A DNA stretch of 64,000 nucleotides from Hyphomicrobiales bacterium (GCA_019075865.1 JAGXAN010000001.1:310001-374000); one strand, 5' to 3'. Counted from the first letter of the stretch, positions 43,347-53,822 are shown. Notes: a model not told the origin generated them from the letters alone. Made by a program: numbers and translations.

Positions 43347-44248
43347 CAGCTGCCAAGCCGCCCGACGCCAGCGCGGGCGACACGATCATCCGGGCGCAAG
43401 CCCAGAGCCCGCTGGTAATCGGTCATAGCGTCCGATTTCTTGCCGAGGTGCTCGTTGGCCAGGCCGAGGCCGGCCCAGGCATCCGCATTCTGCGCATTCA
43501 CGTTCAGCGACGCATTGAAATCCTGAACCGCCTCGGGATAGCGCGCCAGCGACAAAAGGCTCTGCGCCCGGGCCTGGTAGGGCGCGGCGGCAAATGGATC
43601 GCGGTCAATCGCATTGTCAAAATCGGTGATGGCTTTGACGTGGTCACCCTCGCGCTGGTAAATCAGTCCGCGGCTATGAAAAGCCTGCGCGCCTTCCGGA
43701 TCCAACCGGATGACCTGGGTGAGGTCGGCCATGGCTTGATCGAGGTGGCCTTGGGCGCGCAGCAGGTTGGCGCGGCCCAGATAGGCGGGGGCATGATTGG
43801 GGTTGGCCTGAATGGCGGCACCGAAATCCCGCAATGCGGCTTCATTATCGCCCATCTGGCGATAGGCCAGCGCTCGATTGGTAAAGGCGGGCGCATTTTG
43901 CGGCGACAGGTGAATGGCGTGGGTGAAATCGGCAATGGCGTCGCGGTACCGGCCAACTTTGGCATAGGCAACGCCGCGGGTATTGTAGGCATCCGGATCA
44001 TTGGGATGCGCGTGGACGACATTGTCGAGTGAATCAATATTGGTGGTGGTGGCGGCCGAGGCCGTGTCTACAACGGCAAATCCGGGGTTATTGCCACCCA
44101 TCAGACCCTGCGTCGTATCGCAGCCGGCCAAAGCGGTCATGGCCAGTGCCACAATCAGACCCTGTCCAACGCGCATGACTTTGAGGTTGCTTTTGCCCTG
44201 CAATGGCGCCGAAAAACTGAATTCCGATGTGAAAAATCTGGCAATCAT
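43346..44248 (-). CDS. TPR-repeat lipoprotein
   Basis: 300 residues from ATG 44248 (GGGA 6 bases upstream), or 276 residues if it starts at ATG 44176 (MRVGQGLIVALAM). Either way a lipobox LAGC follows the hydrophobic stretch VALAMTALAGC, so it is likely a membrane-anchored lipoprotein. Six or more TPR motifs follow from about residue 70, recognised by repeats like AYNTRGVAYAKVGRYRDAIA and APAYLGRANLLRAQGHLDQA. TPRs mediate protein interactions; partner unknown. Coupled to kdsD downstream by a one-base overlap. Possible role in envelope assembly is inference. Confidence 0.82.
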   Translation of the reverse strand: MIARFFTSEFSFSAPLQGKSNLKVMRVGQGLIVALAMTALAGCDTTQGLMGGNNPGFAVVDTASAATTTNIDSLDNVVHAHPNDPDAYNTRGVAYAKVGRYRDAIADFTHAIHLSPQNAPAFTNRALAYRQMGDNEAALRDFGAAIQANPNHAPAYLGRANLLRAQGHLDQAMADLTQVIRLDPEGAQAFHSRGLIYQREGDHVKAITDFDNAIDRDPFAAAPYQARAQSLLSLARYPEAVQDFNASLNVNAQNADAWAGLGLANEHLGKKSDAMTDYQRALGLRPDDRVARAGVGRLGS

Positions 44249-44413
44249 AGCTAGTCCCGTAAAAACGCTTTCGCCTATCGCAGTGGTCAGCATTGCACGA
44301 AACAGGCTCTGCACGCACCCTGATGCCGCATAAAAGCGACAAACTTATGGACGCGGACACAACACATAAGGAGGCGTGGCAAAAGGCACGCACCCCTGTC
44401 GACCCGAAATAAT

Positions 44414-44662
44414 TTAGCGCGGTGCGCCCATGACCGGCTTTGGCTTCATCGGCAGCAGGCCTTCGCGCTGCATCTTTTTGCGGGCCAGCTTGCGGGCGCG
44501 GCGCACGGCTTCAGCCTTTTCACGGGCGCGCTTTTCAGAGGGTTTCTCGTAATGGCCGCGAAGCTTCATTTCACGAAAAATGCCCTCACGCTGCATTTTT
44601 TTCTTGAGGGCCTTGAGGGCTTGATCAACGTTATTGTCGCGGACGAGAACTTGCAAGCGCAT
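44414..44662 (-). CDS. rpsU: 30S ribosomal protein S21
   Basis: 82 residues. [22 protein letters not shown] opens the family; a long Lys/Arg-rich C-terminal helix with KMQREG twice follows, and the [10 protein letters not shown] tail is typical of alphaproteobacterial S21. Binds the 30S platform near the anti-Shine-Dalgarno helix. Stands alone here, with purK upstream on the same strand. Confidence 0.94.
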   Translation of the reverse strand: MRLQVLVRDNNVDQALKALKKKMQREGIFREMKLRGHYEKPSEKRAREKAEAVRRARKLARKKMQREGLLPMKPKPVMGAPR

Positions 44663-44803
44663 ATTCCTGTGTGTTTGGAGCGCAAAAGCGCATGGAAAGA
44701 ATGAAATTCAAGGGCGTTGGTTAGCAGAAGCCGCCAGCCTTGTCCATTGTTGATTGCATGAAAGTGCCGAAATATCTACCCGTCACCCCACCCGTAAATC
44801 AGT

Positions 44804-45919
44804 TTATGCGCAAGGTTTCTGGTTCACATAAGTCACGTGGCCCATTTTTCGGCCCGCCCGCGCTTCGCCCTTGCCGTAAAGATGCAACCGGGCTTCCGGG
44901 TTGCCCAGAATCGAGGCCCATCCATCGGCTTCATGACCAATCAGGTTTTCCATTAGGATATCGCCAAGGCGGGTGGTTGCGCCCAGTGGCAGGCCGCAGA
45001 TGGCGCGGATATGCTGCTCGAACTGCGATGTCGTCGCCCCGTCCTGCGTCCAGTGCCCGGAATTGTGCACGCGCGGCGCAAATTCGTTGACGCAAAGCTG
45101 CTCTTCCATCTGGCCATCGCGGCCCTTTTCCAGCGTGATGAAAAATTCCACCCCGATCACCCCGACATAGGACAGGGCATCGGCGAGCACCCGGGTCATT
45201 TCAATGGCGCGCGCGGCGGTTTCAGGTGCCGCTTGCGCAGGCACAATTGTCTTGGCGAGAATGTGATTCTCATGCCGGTTTTCGCATAGGTCATAGGCCG
45301 CAAAGCTGCCATCCAGCCCGCGCGCCGCAATCACGGATGCTTCGCGTACAAAATTCACCTTGCCTTCGACGATGGATGACGGGAAGCCGAGCGAGCGAAA
45401 CACCGCCCCCACGTCCGAGCCTTCGCGGATGGTGGCCTGACCCTTGCCGTCATAGCCATTGCGGCGCGATTTCAAAATCGCCGGACGCCCCAGTTGCGCC
45501 ACAGCGCGGGCGAGCGAGCCGCCATCCTCCACCGGCAAGAACGGCGCGGTGGGCAGACCAAGCGATTGCAAAAACCGCTTTTCAACCAGCCGGTCTTGTG
45601 AGGCCGCCAGACTTTCGACGCCCGGGCGCACCGGCCGCCGCGCGGCGAGAAACTGCGCGGTTGCCGCCGGCACGTTTTCAAATTCGTAAGTGATGACGTC
45701 GACACTTTTGGCGAAGGCGTCAAGGGCGGCCTCATCCTCAAAGGCAGCGCAGGTGAACCGGCCGGCCACTTCCTTGGCCGGGCATTCGGATTGCGGTTCG
45801 TAAATGTGGCATTTGTAGCCAAGCGAGGCTGCGGCCATGGCCAGCATCCGGCCAAGCTGGCCACCGCCGAGAATGCCAATGCTGGCGCCGGGCGCAATGA
45901 CCGGATCAATTTTCGTCAT
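44804..45919 (-). CDS. purK: N5-carboxyaminoimidazole ribonucleotide synthase (PurK)
   Basis: 371 residues. ATP-grasp enzyme that carboxylates AIR. N-terminal [17 protein letters not shown], the ATP-grasp strand [15 protein letters not shown], and [15 protein letters not shown] metal motif are intact. Start ATG 45919 ([15 protein letters not shown]) overlaps the purE stop by 14 bases; a longer frame is not conserved. Works directly with PurE. Confidence 0.95.
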   Translation of the reverse strand: MTKIDPVIAPGASIGILGGGQLGRMLAMAAASLGYKCHIYEPQSECPAKEVAGRFTCAAFEDEAALDAFAKSVDVITYEFENVPAATAQFLAARRPVRPGVESLAASQDRLVEKRFLQSLGLPTAPFLPVEDGGSLARAVAQLGRPAILKSRRNGYDGKGQATIREGSDVGAVFRSLGFPSSIVEGKVNFVREASVIAARGLDGSFAAYDLCENRHENHILAKTIVPAQAAPETAARAIEMTRVLADALSYVGVIGVEFFITLEKGRDGQMEEQLCVNEFAPRVHNSGHWTQDGATTSQFEQHIRAICGLPLGATTRLGDILMENLIGHEADGWASILGNPEARLHLYGKGEARAGRKMGHVTYVNQKPCA

Positions 45920-46397
45920 GCGGGCGCTCTTTGACGGATGATGTCTGCTGCGCCCGCCATTCCGCGAGGCGTGCGCCCAGGGCCGGGTCATTCAAGGCCA
46001 GCACGGCTGCCGCCAGCAGGGCCGCATTGATCGCCCCCGCCTTGCCAATGGCCAGCGTTCCAACCGGAATGCCTGCCGGCATCTGCACGATCGACAACAA
46101 TGAATCCTGTCCCGAAAGCGCTTTGGATTCCACTGGCACGCCGAAAACCGGCAAAGCGGTCATGGCCGCGGTCATGCCCGGCAAATGCGCGGCACCGCCA
46201 GCCCCGGCGATGACGACCTTGTAGCCCGCAGCCTGCGCGCCCGTGGCAAAGGACACCAGACGTTGCGGGGTGCGATGGGCCGAAATGATCAGCGATTCAT
46301 GGCCGATTTTCAGCGTGTCGAGCATCTGGCTCGCATGGCGCATGGTCGCCCAGTCCGACTGGCTGCCCATGATGATTGCGACGGGGGCTTTGCCCAT
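45906..46397 (-). CDS. purE: N5-carboxyaminoimidazole ribonucleotide mutase (PurE)
   Basis: 163 residues. Class I Pur[13 protein letters not shown] near the N-terminus, [10 protein letters not shown], and [17 protein letters not shown] 46397 ([15 protein letters not shown]) has AAGGAGG directly upstream, so the longer frame is rejected. Overlaps purK by 14 bases. Confidence 0.96.
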   Translation of the reverse strand: MGKAPVAIIMGSQSDWATMRHASQMLDTLKIGHESLIISAHRTPQRLVSFATGAQAAGYKVVIAGAGGAAHLPGMTAAMTALPVFGVPVESKALSGQDSLLSIVQMPAGIPVGTLAIGKAGAINAALLAAAVLALNDPALGARLAEWRAQQTSSVKERPHDEN

Positions 46398-46521
46398 TGA
46401 AGCCTCCTTGCTCAATTGCGCCAGCAAATTCAAATAAATCCGAGCCCTGCGCATATACATTTATGGGCGAGAGCGCAACCACGCCACGCGCAGGTCATGC
46501 GCCCAAATAATGGGCAGCCAT

Positions 46522-46752
46522 TCACGCGATAATGTCAGGTGTGGCTTCATCCTCGATCATGGCGAGACGGTCACGCAGAAAAAGCTTTCGCTTTTTCAGG
46601 CGCTGCATTTGCAACTGGTCAAGCGAGCCCACGGCTTGCAACGCGCTGATCGCCGCATCCAGATCGCGATGCTCCTGCCGCAATTTCTCCAATTCCACTG
46701 CCAATGCTGCACTTTTCAGCATCGACTCGTTGTATATGCCTTCGTCATTCAT
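46522..46752 (-). CDS. YdcH/DUF465 family small protein
   Basis: 76 residues. DUF465 pattern: helical with EKLRQEHRDLDAAISALQ and then MQRLKKRKLFLRDRLAMIED, the last matching the KKxKLxLKD family motif. Function unknown. Start MNDEGIYNESM at 46752 chosen; a longer frame is not conserved. It lies 37 bases after the glutamate dehydrogenase family gene. A second DUF465 gene is at 48945. Confidence 0.82.
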   Translation of the reverse strand: MNDEGIYNESMLKSAALAVELEKLRQEHRDLDAAISALQAVGSLDQLQMQRLKKRKLFLRDRLAMIEDEATPDIIA

Positions 46753-46789
46753 GGTCGCATTCTGCCTCAGATAATCATATGCCCCTGCA

Positions 46790-48049
46790 TCAGGGGAACA
46801 GCCCACGGGTCCGCTTGGCATTGCGCACCCGCTCCACCCCGATCGCCATGGCCGCGACCCGGTTGGGGATGTTATCCAGTTGCGCCCGATGCACTACATT
46901 GTTCCAGGAGCGTTCCAGCGCAATTTCCAGCCTTTTCATGACTTCGTCCTTGGACCAGAAATATTGCTGCAAATCTTGCACCCATTCAAAGTAACTGACA
47001 ATGACACCACCCGCATTGCACAAAATGTCAGGAATGACGAATATCTCCTGATTGCGCTGCGCCAGAATGAGGTCGGCTTCCGGCGTGGTTGGCCCGTTCG
47101 CGCCTTCGGCCAATATCCGGCATTGCAACTTCCCGGCATTGTCCTTGTTGATGACGCGCTCGACCGCTGCCGGGATCAAGGCATCACAGCGTTGCAACAG
47201 CAACTCCTTCGGGTCGATCTGGGCGGCATCGCCAAAGCCCTTCAAAACGCCATGCGCGGTGGCATATTGGGTTAAGGCAGCCACATCGAAGCCTTTGGGG
47301 TCATGCAGCGCGATGGTGTGATCGCTTACCCCGACGATTTTGACGCCGCGCGCCGCCAGCGCCAGCGCCGCATAGGAGCCGACATTGCCAAACCCCTGAA
47401 TGATGGCGGTTGCGCCCGATGGGTTGATCCCCAATCGTTCCATCGCCCGGAAAACCAGAAAGGCAACGCCATGCCCGGTCGCCTCGCGCCGCCCCAGCGT
47501 GCCACCCGATTCCACCGGCTTGCCGGTCACGATTTCAGAAACAGTCACACCCTGGTACATCGAATATGTATCCATGAACCAGGCCATGACCTGCTCATTC
47601 GTGCCCATGTCCGGTGCCATCACATCGACGCGCGGCCCCACGAAGGGAATCATTTCCTGCATGTAGCGGCGCGACAGGTTTTCGAGTTCGCGCAGCGACA
47701 GGGCGCGCGGGTCCACGGTTATGCCGCCCTTGGCGCCCCCATAGGGCAGTTCCGCCAATGCGCATTTCCAGCTCATCCACACGGCCAGTGCCGCGATTTC
47801 GCCAATATCGACATTGGCGGCAAAGCGGGTGCCGCCCTTGGTCGGCCCCAATGTCAGATGATGCTGCACGCGATAACCGGTAAAGACGGCGGTTTGGCCA
47901 TTATCCATGTGGATTGGCACGGCAACGGTCAGCGCGCGCTTGGGCAGCAGCAGACGGTCGCGTTCATCGGCTGGAATGGCAAGATGATCCGCAATCACTG
48001 TAAACTGATCGCGCGCCATTTCAAAAACCGGCCCGGTGTAGATGGACAT
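46790..48049 (-). CDS. Glutamate dehydrogenase family (Glu/Leu/Phe/Val dehydrogenase)
   Basis: 419 residues. NAD(P)-dependent oxidative deamination. N-terminal catalytic domain with GPTKGGTRFAANVDI and the Lys-containing ALAELPYGGAKGGI motif; Rossmann domain from about residue 210 with IIQGFGNVGSYAA. Length and motifs fit GdhA/Gdh of the hexameric type; leucine dehydrogenase is unlikely. No adjacent glnB or glt genes. GNAT gene lies upstream at 57 bases, DUF465 downstream. Confidence 0.9.
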   Translation of the reverse strand: MSIYTGPVFEMARDQFTVIADHLAIPADERDRLLLPKRALTVAVPIHMDNGQTAVFTGYRVQHHLTLGPTKGGTRFAANVDIGEIAALAVWMSWKCALAELPYGGAKGGITVDPRALSLRELENLSRRYMQEMIPFVGPRVDVMAPDMGTNEQVMAWFMDTYSMYQGVTVSEIVTGKPVESGGTLGRREATGHGVAFLVFRAMERLGINPSGATAIIQGFGNVGSYAALALAARGVKIVGVSDHTIALHDPKGFDVAALTQYATAHGVLKGFGDAAQIDPKELLLQRCDALIPAAVERVINKDNAGKLQCRILAEGANGPTTPEADLILAQRNQEIFVIPDILCNAGGVIVSYFEWVQDLQQYFWSKDEVMKRLEIALERSWNNVVHRAQLDNIPNRVAAMAIGVERVRNAKRTRGLFP

Positions 48050-48106
48050 TGGCTTTCCCCCTTGCTTCGACTCATTGGCTGAGACTTGAGCCTTGATGGT
48101 AACACG

Positions 48107-48727
48107 TTAAATACAGATGCGTGGTAAAAACTCGTCTAAAATTTCAGGCGATACCGTGGGGTTCAGCGCCCGCTGCGCGCGAAATTCAGGTTGCAGCAGC
48201 GCATAAACCAGGTCGTCGCGCCATATATCATTGACCCGCAAATGGTCACGCAGCAAGCCTTCCTCGTGAAATCCCAGCCGCTCCACCAGCCGCCGCGACG
48301 CGAGATTGGCCGGATCGATAAACGCCTGCACCCGATGCAGGGCGCGTTCGCCAAAGCAAAAGCCGAGCAGGGCCGAAACCGCTTCGCTGGCAATGCCCTT
48401 GCGTTGATGGGCAGGGTCGATGATGTAGCCGATATCGACACGCTGGCTGCGAATATGACCGTTGTGATAATTGACGAGGCCAAGGCACAGATCCGTGCCC
48501 GCATCCGCCACGGCCCAGAACCGGTAATAGGATGGCGTGCAATCAATGAAGCTGCGCACGGCGCGTTCGGTTTCGATGGTCCGCACATGGGCCGGAAGGT
48601 TCCAGAAACGCATGGCCTCGGCGCTCGAAAAGCAGCGATGCATGGCCTCAGCATCTTCAAGCCGGAATTGGCGCAAACGCAGCCGCTGCGTGTTCAAAAC
48701 AGGATGCGCAATCGGTGGTTTGGCCAT
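48107..48727 (-). CDS. GNAT acetyltransferase (RimJ/RimL-like)
   Basis: 206 residues. NTQRLRLRQFRLEDAEAMHR opens the GNAT domain; the acetyl-CoA motif is HQRKGIASEAVSALLGF (Q/R-x-x-G-x-G/A type), and VERLGFHEEGLLRDHLRVN is typical of RimJ-like enzymes that acetylate N-termini of proteins. Target unknown. Divergent from the second DUF465 gene across 217 bases. Confidence 0.87.
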   Translation of the reverse strand: MAKPPIAHPVLNTQRLRLRQFRLEDAEAMHRCFSSAEAMRFWNLPAHVRTIETERAVRSFIDCTPSYYRFWAVADAGTDLCLGLVNYHNGHIRSQRVDIGYIIDPAHQRKGIASEAVSALLGFCFGERALHRVQAFIDPANLASRRLVERLGFHEEGLLRDHLRVNDIWRDDLVYALLQPEFRAQRALNPTVSPEILDEFLPRICI

Positions 48728-48944
48728 TTCATCTTCTCGGCAGGGGGCACAAATCGGGAGAGCGATGCCCTATAATGACCCCGAACCGGAAACGCGCAAC
48801 CATTTTCGATTCCATTCCCGCCGGTTGGTCACACACTATCAGGCATGTTCCCCAATTAGTTCGCGGCGTGACAAATTTCTGCTTTGGGGTGCCACATTTT
48901 CATGTCATATTATCGTCGTGCACCACTTTTTTGGAGCCGCAAAT

Positions 48945-49133
48945 ATGTCCATGACAAATCATTTGGTTGAATTGCAGCGTCGGCATACCGCCCTGGAAAG
49001 GGAGATTGACCAACTGGTCATCCAACCCGCAGCGGACGAACTTAAACTCGCAGAAATGAAGCGAAAAAAACTTTACCTCAAGGACGAAATCATTCGTTTG
49101 ACCAAACAGGCCCCGCAATCGGTTATGCATTAA
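48945..49133 (+). CDS. YdcH/DUF465 family small protein (second copy)
   Basis: 62 residues. MSMTNHLVELQRRHTALERE, then KLAEMKRKKLYLKDEIIRLT with the family KKLYLKDE core. GGAG is 10 bases before the ATG. Paralogue of the gene at 46522-46752, separated by the dehydrogenase and GNAT genes. The 217 bases upstream to GNAT hold the divergent promoters. Confidence 0.82.
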   Translation: MSMTNHLVELQRRHTALEREIDQLVIQPAADELKLAEMKRKKLYLKDEIIRLTKQAPQSVMH

Positions 49134-49188
49134 CCGAGCAGCCTTTAACCGCCTGATTTACGGGAAAATCTGTCGTTTCTCATGCGCT

Positions 49189-49211
49189 TCACGCGGACTT
49201 GTGCCGCGTGA
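49189..49211. other. GC-rich hairpin between convergent DUF465 and ybgC
   Basis: TCACGCGG-acttgtg-CCGCGTGA, an 8-bp stem with a 7-base loop, with no U-run on either side. Could slow polymerase or bind Rho-linked factors; otherwise unexplained. Confidence 0.4.
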
Positions 49212-49282
49212 GCGTTACCTTTGGGGATGATGGATTTTTACCATACAGCGCCGCACCTGCCAGTTGATTCTGGCGCGAGGGC

Positions 49283-49693
49283 CTAGCGGGCTGTCGCAAG
49301 GCTTGGGAGTTTGGCACGCAGATCCGGCGGCAGTCTGGCGGCTTTGCCTGCTATGACACCGGCGATTTTCACCTCGGCGGTCACCAGGCACTGGCCATAG
49401 CGGAGAATGGTCTGGCGCATATGCAGGCTGGCCCCGCCAATCTCGGTCAGTTCGGTTTGAACGATCAACAAATCATCCATCCGGGCGCTGGCGCGAAAGT
49501 CTATGGCCATGTGGCGCACCGCAAAGCCAAACCCGGAAGTCTGGTGCATTTCGATTTGCGCAATGCCGAGCCCGCGCAAATATTCGGTGCGGCCGCGCTC
49601 CATGAAGCGCAGATAGGCGGCGTGGTAGACGACGCCCGAAAAATCGGTGTCCTCATAATAGACCCGCACGGATAGTGGGTGCGGCGCGTTCAT
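49283..49693 (-). CDS. ybgC: YbgC-family acyl-CoA thioesterase (Tol-Pal associated)
   Basis: 136 residues. 4HBT hot-dog fold: [25 protein letters not shown] carries the active-site Asp and Tyr, and [18 protein letters not shown] is typical. In many alphaproteobacteria ybgC is followed by tolQRAB-pal; here it ends in a gap that converges with DUF465, and no tol gene follows. Overlaps the ruvB stop by 4 bases. Confidence 0.92.
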   Translation of the reverse strand: MNAPHPLSVRVYYEDTDFSGVVYHAAYLRFMERGRTEYLRGLGIAQIEMHQTSGFGFAVRHMAIDFRASARMDDLLIVQTELTEIGGASLHMRQTILRYGQCLVTAEVKIAGVIAGKAARLPPDLRAKLPSLATAR

Positions 49694-50739
49694 TCGCGCT
49701 CTCCGCCATCCTCAAACAGTTGAAATTGCGTGCTGCTGGCTTCCGGCACCGCGAGGCCCAGATGCTGAAAGGCATGCGGTGTCAAAACCCGACCCCGGGG
49801 CGTGCGCTGCAAAAAGCCCTGCTGCAACAAATAGGGCTCAATAATATCCTCAATGGCGTCGCGCGGTTCGGACAATGCGGCGGCGATGGTCTCGATGCCC
49901 ACCGGCCCGCCACCAAAATTCACGGCCACCATATTGAGGTAGCGCTTGTCCATCTGGTCGAGGCCAATGCTGTCGACATCGAGCAAAAGCAAAGCCTTGT
50001 CGGCCACCGCCCGCGTCACCTTCTCGTCGCCATCCACCAGCGCAAAATCTCGCACCCGCCGCAACAGGCGACCGGCAATGCGGGGCGTGCCGCGTGAGCG
50101 CTTGGCAATTTCCTGCGCGCCATCCTCCGACATCGCCAGCCCCAGCACCCGCGCCCCGCGTGTGACAATGGATTTCAGTTCCTCGACCGTATAGAAATTC
50201 AGACGGATCGGGATACCAAACCGGTCGCGCAAGGGCGTTGTCAGCAATCCGGCCCGTGTCGTGGCCCCAATCAGGGTGAACCGCGACAGGTCGATTTTTA
50301 CCGAGCGTGCCGCCGGGCCCTCGCCAATGATCAGATCAAGCTGAAAATCCTCCATGGCGGGGTAAAGAATTTCCTCCACCGCCGGATTAAGCCGGTGGAT
50401 TTCGTCGATGAACAGAACATCGCGTTCTTCGAGATTGGTCAGTTGCGCCGCGAGATCGCCGGCCTTGGCGATGACGGGCCCGGACGTCGAGCGGAAATTC
50501 ACCCCCAATTCGCGCGCGACAATCTGGGCGAGCGTGGTTTTGCCAAGGCCGGGCGGCCCGACAAACAAAACATGGTCCAGCGCATCCTTGCGCGCCTTGG
50601 CGGCCTCGATGAACACTTTCAGGTTCTTGCGCGCCGCTTCCTGGCCAGTAAAATCGATCAGCGATAAAGGCCGCAGTGAGGTTTCGCTGTCGTCTTCGCG
50701 GCGCTCGGCATTCAGCAGGGGGCGGGGGGTGAGCGCCAT
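49690..50739 (-). CDS. ruvB: Holliday junction branch migration ATPase RuvB
   Basis: 349 residues. AAA+ motor that drives branch migration. Walker [10 protein letters not shown], Walker B in FIDEIHRLN, sensor 1 in LIGATTRAG, Arg finger region PLRDRFG, and a winged-helix C-terminus. Middle of ruvCAB on the minus strand: ruvA stop and ruvB start share a base, and ruvB and ybgC overlap by 4. Confidence 0.97.
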   Translation of the reverse strand: MALTPRPLLNAERREDDSETSLRPLSLIDFTGQEAARKNLKVFIEAAKARKDALDHVLFVGPPGLGKTTLAQIVARELGVNFRSTSGPVIAKAGDLAAQLTNLEERDVLFIDEIHRLNPAVEEILYPAMEDFQLDLIIGEGPAARSVKIDLSRFTLIGATTRAGLLTTPLRDRFGIPIRLNFYTVEELKSIVTRGARVLGLAMSEDGAQEIAKRSRGTPRIAGRLLRRVRDFALVDGDEKVTRAVADKALLLLDVDSIGLDQMDKRYLNMVAVNFGGGPVGIETIAAALSEPRDAIEDIIEPYLLQQGFLQRTPRGRVLTPHAFQHLGLAVPEASSTQFQLFEDGGERE

Positions 50740-51356
50740 CAGCTCGCCAATTCCTTCAGGCCGCGACGGATCAGGGCCGAGGCTTCCGCCGAATCACCCA
50801 GCGCTTTGGCAGCGGCGGCAATGGCTATGGCGGCTTGCGGTCGGCTATAGCCCAGATTGATCAGCGCCGAGATGGCATCCTGCACCGGCCTTGGTGCCGA
50901 TCTCACGTCATCTTCGCCCGCAAGGCGCGCGGCAACCGGGTCGATGGCGGTGAAGGCGGGCGCCTTGTCCTTCAATTCAGCAACGATGCGCGCCGCCAGC
51001 TTGGGGCCAACGCCCGGCGCGCGCGAAACGGCGGCCTTGTCCTGCAGGCCAATGGCGCTTGCGAGTTCCCCCGGCGGTAAAATCCCCAATATCGCCAATG
51101 CCACCTTGGCACCGACGCCTTGCACGCTTTGCAGCAGGCGGAACCAGTCACGCTCGGCGTCATTGGCAAATCCAAACAGCCGAATCGCGTCCTCGCGCAC
51201 CTGCGTCTCAATGGCTAGCGCCGCAGCTTCGCCAACTGGAGGCAGTTTTTGCAAGGTTCGCGCCGAACATTGCACGATATAGCCAACACCCTGCACATCC
51301 AGAATCAGATAATCCTCGCCATAGCTGTCGACTATGCCCTTGAGTTTGCCAATCAT
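50739..51356 (-). CDS. ruvA: Holliday junction DNA-binding subunit RuvA
   Basis: 205 residues. Tetramer that holds the junction and loads RuvB. N-terminal OB-fold ([20 protein letters not shown]), two helix-hairpin-helix units near residues 70-125 ([34 protein letters not shown]), then a C-terminal RuvB-binding domain ([18 protein letters not shown]). Coupled to both neighbours. Confidence 0.97.
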   Translation of the reverse strand: MIGKLKGIVDSYGEDYLILDVQGVGYIVQCSARTLQKLPPVGEAAALAIETQVREDAIRLFGFANDAERDWFRLLQSVQGVGAKVALAILGILPPGELASAIGLQDKAAVSRAPGVGPKLAARIVAELKDKAPAFTAIDPVAARLAGEDDVRSAPRPVQDAISALINLGYSRPQAAIAIAAAAKALGDSAEASALIRRGLKELAS

Positions 51357-51862
51357 GCCAGTCTGGCCCTGGCGGTGAGCGCGCCGCGATGCTGCGCATG
51401 GGTAATGGCAATGGCCAGCGCATCGCTGGCATCCGCGGTCTGCGCGTCGCTTTTGGGCAGCAGTATTTTCACCATCATCGCAACCTGCTCTTTTTGGGCG
51501 TGGCCGGCACCGACCACGGTCTTCTTTACCACATTGGCGGCATATTCAGCGACCGGCAAGCCGGAAAGGGCGGGCACAACCAGCGCAATGCCGCGCGCCA
51601 GCCCCAGTTTAAGCGCCGATTGCGGGTCGCGGTTGACGAACGTCTCCTCCACTGCCGCTTCATGCGGGCCGTAAGTGGCAATCACAGCGGCCAAGCCCTC
51701 GTGCAGTTGCCGCAACCTTTGCGCCGAAGTCTGCGTCGCCTGCGAATGCAGGCTGCCGCAGGCGACAAATGTCAGGTGCGAACCGGCCTGTTCCACCACC
51801 CCCCATCCCATATTCCGCAACCCCGGATCAATGCCAAGAATGCGAATGGGTTGAGGGGACAT
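51353..51862 (-). CDS. ruvC: Holliday junction resolvase RuvC
   Basis: 169 residues. Cleaves junctions symmetrically. Catalytic acids: Asp in [11 protein letters not shown], Glu in [12 protein letters not shown], and Asp pair in [10 protein letters not shown]. First gene of ruvCAB-ybgC; ATGA overlap with ruvA. yebC lies 32 bases upstream on the same strand, so it may head the transcript. Confidence 0.96.
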   Translation of the reverse strand: MSPQPIRILGIDPGLRNMGWGVVEQAGSHLTFVACGSLHSQATQTSAQRLRQLHEGLAAVIATYGPHEAAVEETFVNRDPQSALKLGLARGIALVVPALSGLPVAEYAANVVKKTVVGAGHAQKEQVAMMVKILLPKSDAQTADASDALAIAITHAQHRGALTARARLA

Positions 51863-51894
51863 GGCGGGGCTTTTCCATTAAAGTGCGCGGGAAC

Positions 51895-52641
51895 TTATCC
51901 CGAGAGTTTCGCCATCAGGGCATCGCTGATTTCAAAATTGGCATAGACGTTTTGCACGTCGTCATTATCCTCCAGCGTATCCATCAGTCGCAGGATTTTT
52001 TCGCCCGCTTCATCTTCAACGGTCACATTGTTCTGGGCACGCCAGATCAGGGCGGCCTTGCGTGGTTCACCAAATTTGGCTTCCAAAGCCTTGGCAACAT
52101 CACGCAGCGCCTCGACGCTGGTAATCACTTCGTGGCCTTCCTCACTGGTGCTTACATCATCGGCACCCGCCTCGATGGCCGCTTCCAGCATGACATCTTC
52201 GCTGGCGACGCCCGGCGCAAATTCAATGCGGCCGAGACGGTCGAACATGAAGCTCACCGCGCCATTTTCGGCCAGCGCACCGCCGGCCTTGGTGAAATAT
52301 GAGCGCACTTCGCCGGCAGTGCGGTTGCGATTGTCCGTCAGCGCCTCGACAATCACGGCAACGCCGCCGGGGGCATAGCCTTCATAGCGCACTTCATCGT
52401 AATTCTCGGCATCCGAACCGGAGGCCTTGCGGATGGCCCGGTCAATGTTGTCGCGCGGCATATTCTCGGCTCTGGCGGCAATCACCGCCGCCCGCAAGCG
52501 CGCATTCATCGACGGGTCGGGCAGACCCATTTTGGCAGAAACCGTGATTTCGCGACCCAATTTGGCAAACAGTTTGGCGCGGATCGCATCCTGCTTGCCC
52601 TTTTTGTGCATAATATTCTTGAACTGACTATGTCCGGCCAT
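51895..52641 (-). CDS. yebC: YebC/PmpR family protein
   Basis: 248 residues. [19 protein letters not shown] is the family N-terminus, followed by [13 protein letters not shown] and [18 protein letters not shown]. Members act as transcription regulators or, as recently shown for some, help translation of proline-rich stretches. Just upstream of ruvC, a position seen in many bacteria. Confidence 0.93.
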   Translation of the reverse strand: MAGHSQFKNIMHKKGKQDAIRAKLFAKLGREITVSAKMGLPDPSMNARLRAAVIAARAENMPRDNIDRAIRKASGSDAENYDEVRYEGYAPGGVAVIVEALTDNRNRTAGEVRSYFTKAGGALAENGAVSFMFDRLGRIEFAPGVASEDVMLEAAIEAGADDVSTSEEGHEVITSVEALRDVAKALEAKFGEPRKAALIWRAQNNVTVEDEAGEKILRLMDTLEDNDDVQNVYANFEISDALMAKLSG

Positions 52642-52820
52642 GCTTCCCTCGTCAGAGCCCGCGCGGGCCCGTCATAAATTTCGTCAGCGAGCCTTATACG
52701 CTGTGGAAGTCGCGATGCAAAGCGCCTGCGCGCCCGGCCCGTGCCACGCCACAAAGTTTGACCCTGACCGCATATCGGCTATGGTTTGCCGGTTCCCCCT
52801 GGCACCTGCAAACCAACCGA

Positions 52821-53819
52821 ATGCCTGCAATGCAGATTTTTGACAGTCCTGACAACCCTTGTCCGCCCGGCGCGGAGATTTTCGTGTTGCGAACCCGCGA
52901 TGCCCTCAATTTGCGCGCGGCTTATTGGCCGGCCAAAGGCGATGCGCGCGGCACGCTGGTGCTGGCGCAGGGACGCGGCGAATTCATTGAGAAATACCTC
53001 GAAATCATCGTTGATTTCATCGAAAGCGGCCTGAATGTCATCACCTTCGACTGGCGCGGGCAGGGGCTCTCGGATCGCCTGCTCAAAGACCGCCGCAAAG
53101 GCCACGTCGATGACGTGGCCGCCTATCTGGAGGATTTGGCGGCTGTTGAAATCTGGCTCAGCGAGCGCAAATGCACGCGGCCCTGGTTCGCGCTGGGGCA
53201 TTCCTTGGGTGGGGCGCTGCTGCTGCTGCGCGCCCATACGGCACCCACGCCCTTCGCGCGCATGGTGCTCAGCGCGCCGATGATTGATCTGGCCGGCCTG
53301 AAATATCCGCGCGGCGCGCGCCTGCTGGCCCGGGCGCTTGATCTTGTCGGCCTGGGCTCGTCTTTCGTCCCCGGGGGCACCGCCACCGCCTATTTTACCC
53401 AGCCCTTTGCTGGAAACGTGCTGACGTCCGACCCCAAACGCTATGCCAAATTCACCGCATTGGCGGCGCAGGCCCCCGACATTTGGGTAGGCTCCCCGAC
53501 GGTTCACTGGCTGGTCAGCGCCTTTGCCCTGATGCAGAAATTTGCCGCGCCCGATTATGCCATGGACATTGAAGTGCCCATTCTCATCCTCGCAGCCGGC
53601 CATGACCGTGTCGTCGATACGCCAGCCACGGCGCGCTTTGCCCAATATCTCAAGAATGGCCATATGGTGACAATCGCCGGTGCCGAGCATGAATTGATGA
53701 TCGAGAGAGATGAATTGCGGGCCCAGTTTCTGGCCGCCTTTGCCGCCTATATCCCTGGCTCGCAGCCGGAGGCCGCACCTCTCACCACCGCATCAAAAGC
53801 GAGCCTGCCTGTCCGTTGA
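52821..53819 (+). CDS. Lysophospholipase/monoacylglycerol lipase-like alpha/beta hydrolase
   Basis: 332 residues from ATG 52821; a second ATG is at 52830. PldB/COG2267-like: strand and oxyanion region GTLVLAQGRGEFIEKYLEI, nucleophile Ser in ALGHSLGGALLLL, Asp in AAGHDRVVD, His in GAEHELMIERDE. No signal peptide. Likely hydrolyses lysophospholipids or monoacylglycerols. Divergent from yebC by 179 bases, convergent with hisN by 3. Confidence 0.86.
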   Translation: MPAMQIFDSPDNPCPPGAEIFVLRTRDALNLRAAYWPAKGDARGTLVLAQGRGEFIEKYLEIIVDFIESGLNVITFDWRGQGLSDRLLKDRRKGHVDDVAAYLEDLAAVEIWLSERKCTRPWFALGHSLGGALLLLRAHTAPTPFARMVLSAPMIDLAGLKYPRGARLLARALDLVGLGSSFVPGGTATAYFTQPFAGNVLTSDPKRYAKFTALAAQAPDIWVGSPTVHWLVSAFALMQKFAAPDYAMDIEVPILILAAGHDRVVDTPATARFAQYLKNGHMVTIAGAEHELMIERDELRAQFLAAFAAYIPGSQPEAAPLTTASKASLPVR

Positions 53820-53822
53820 AAG

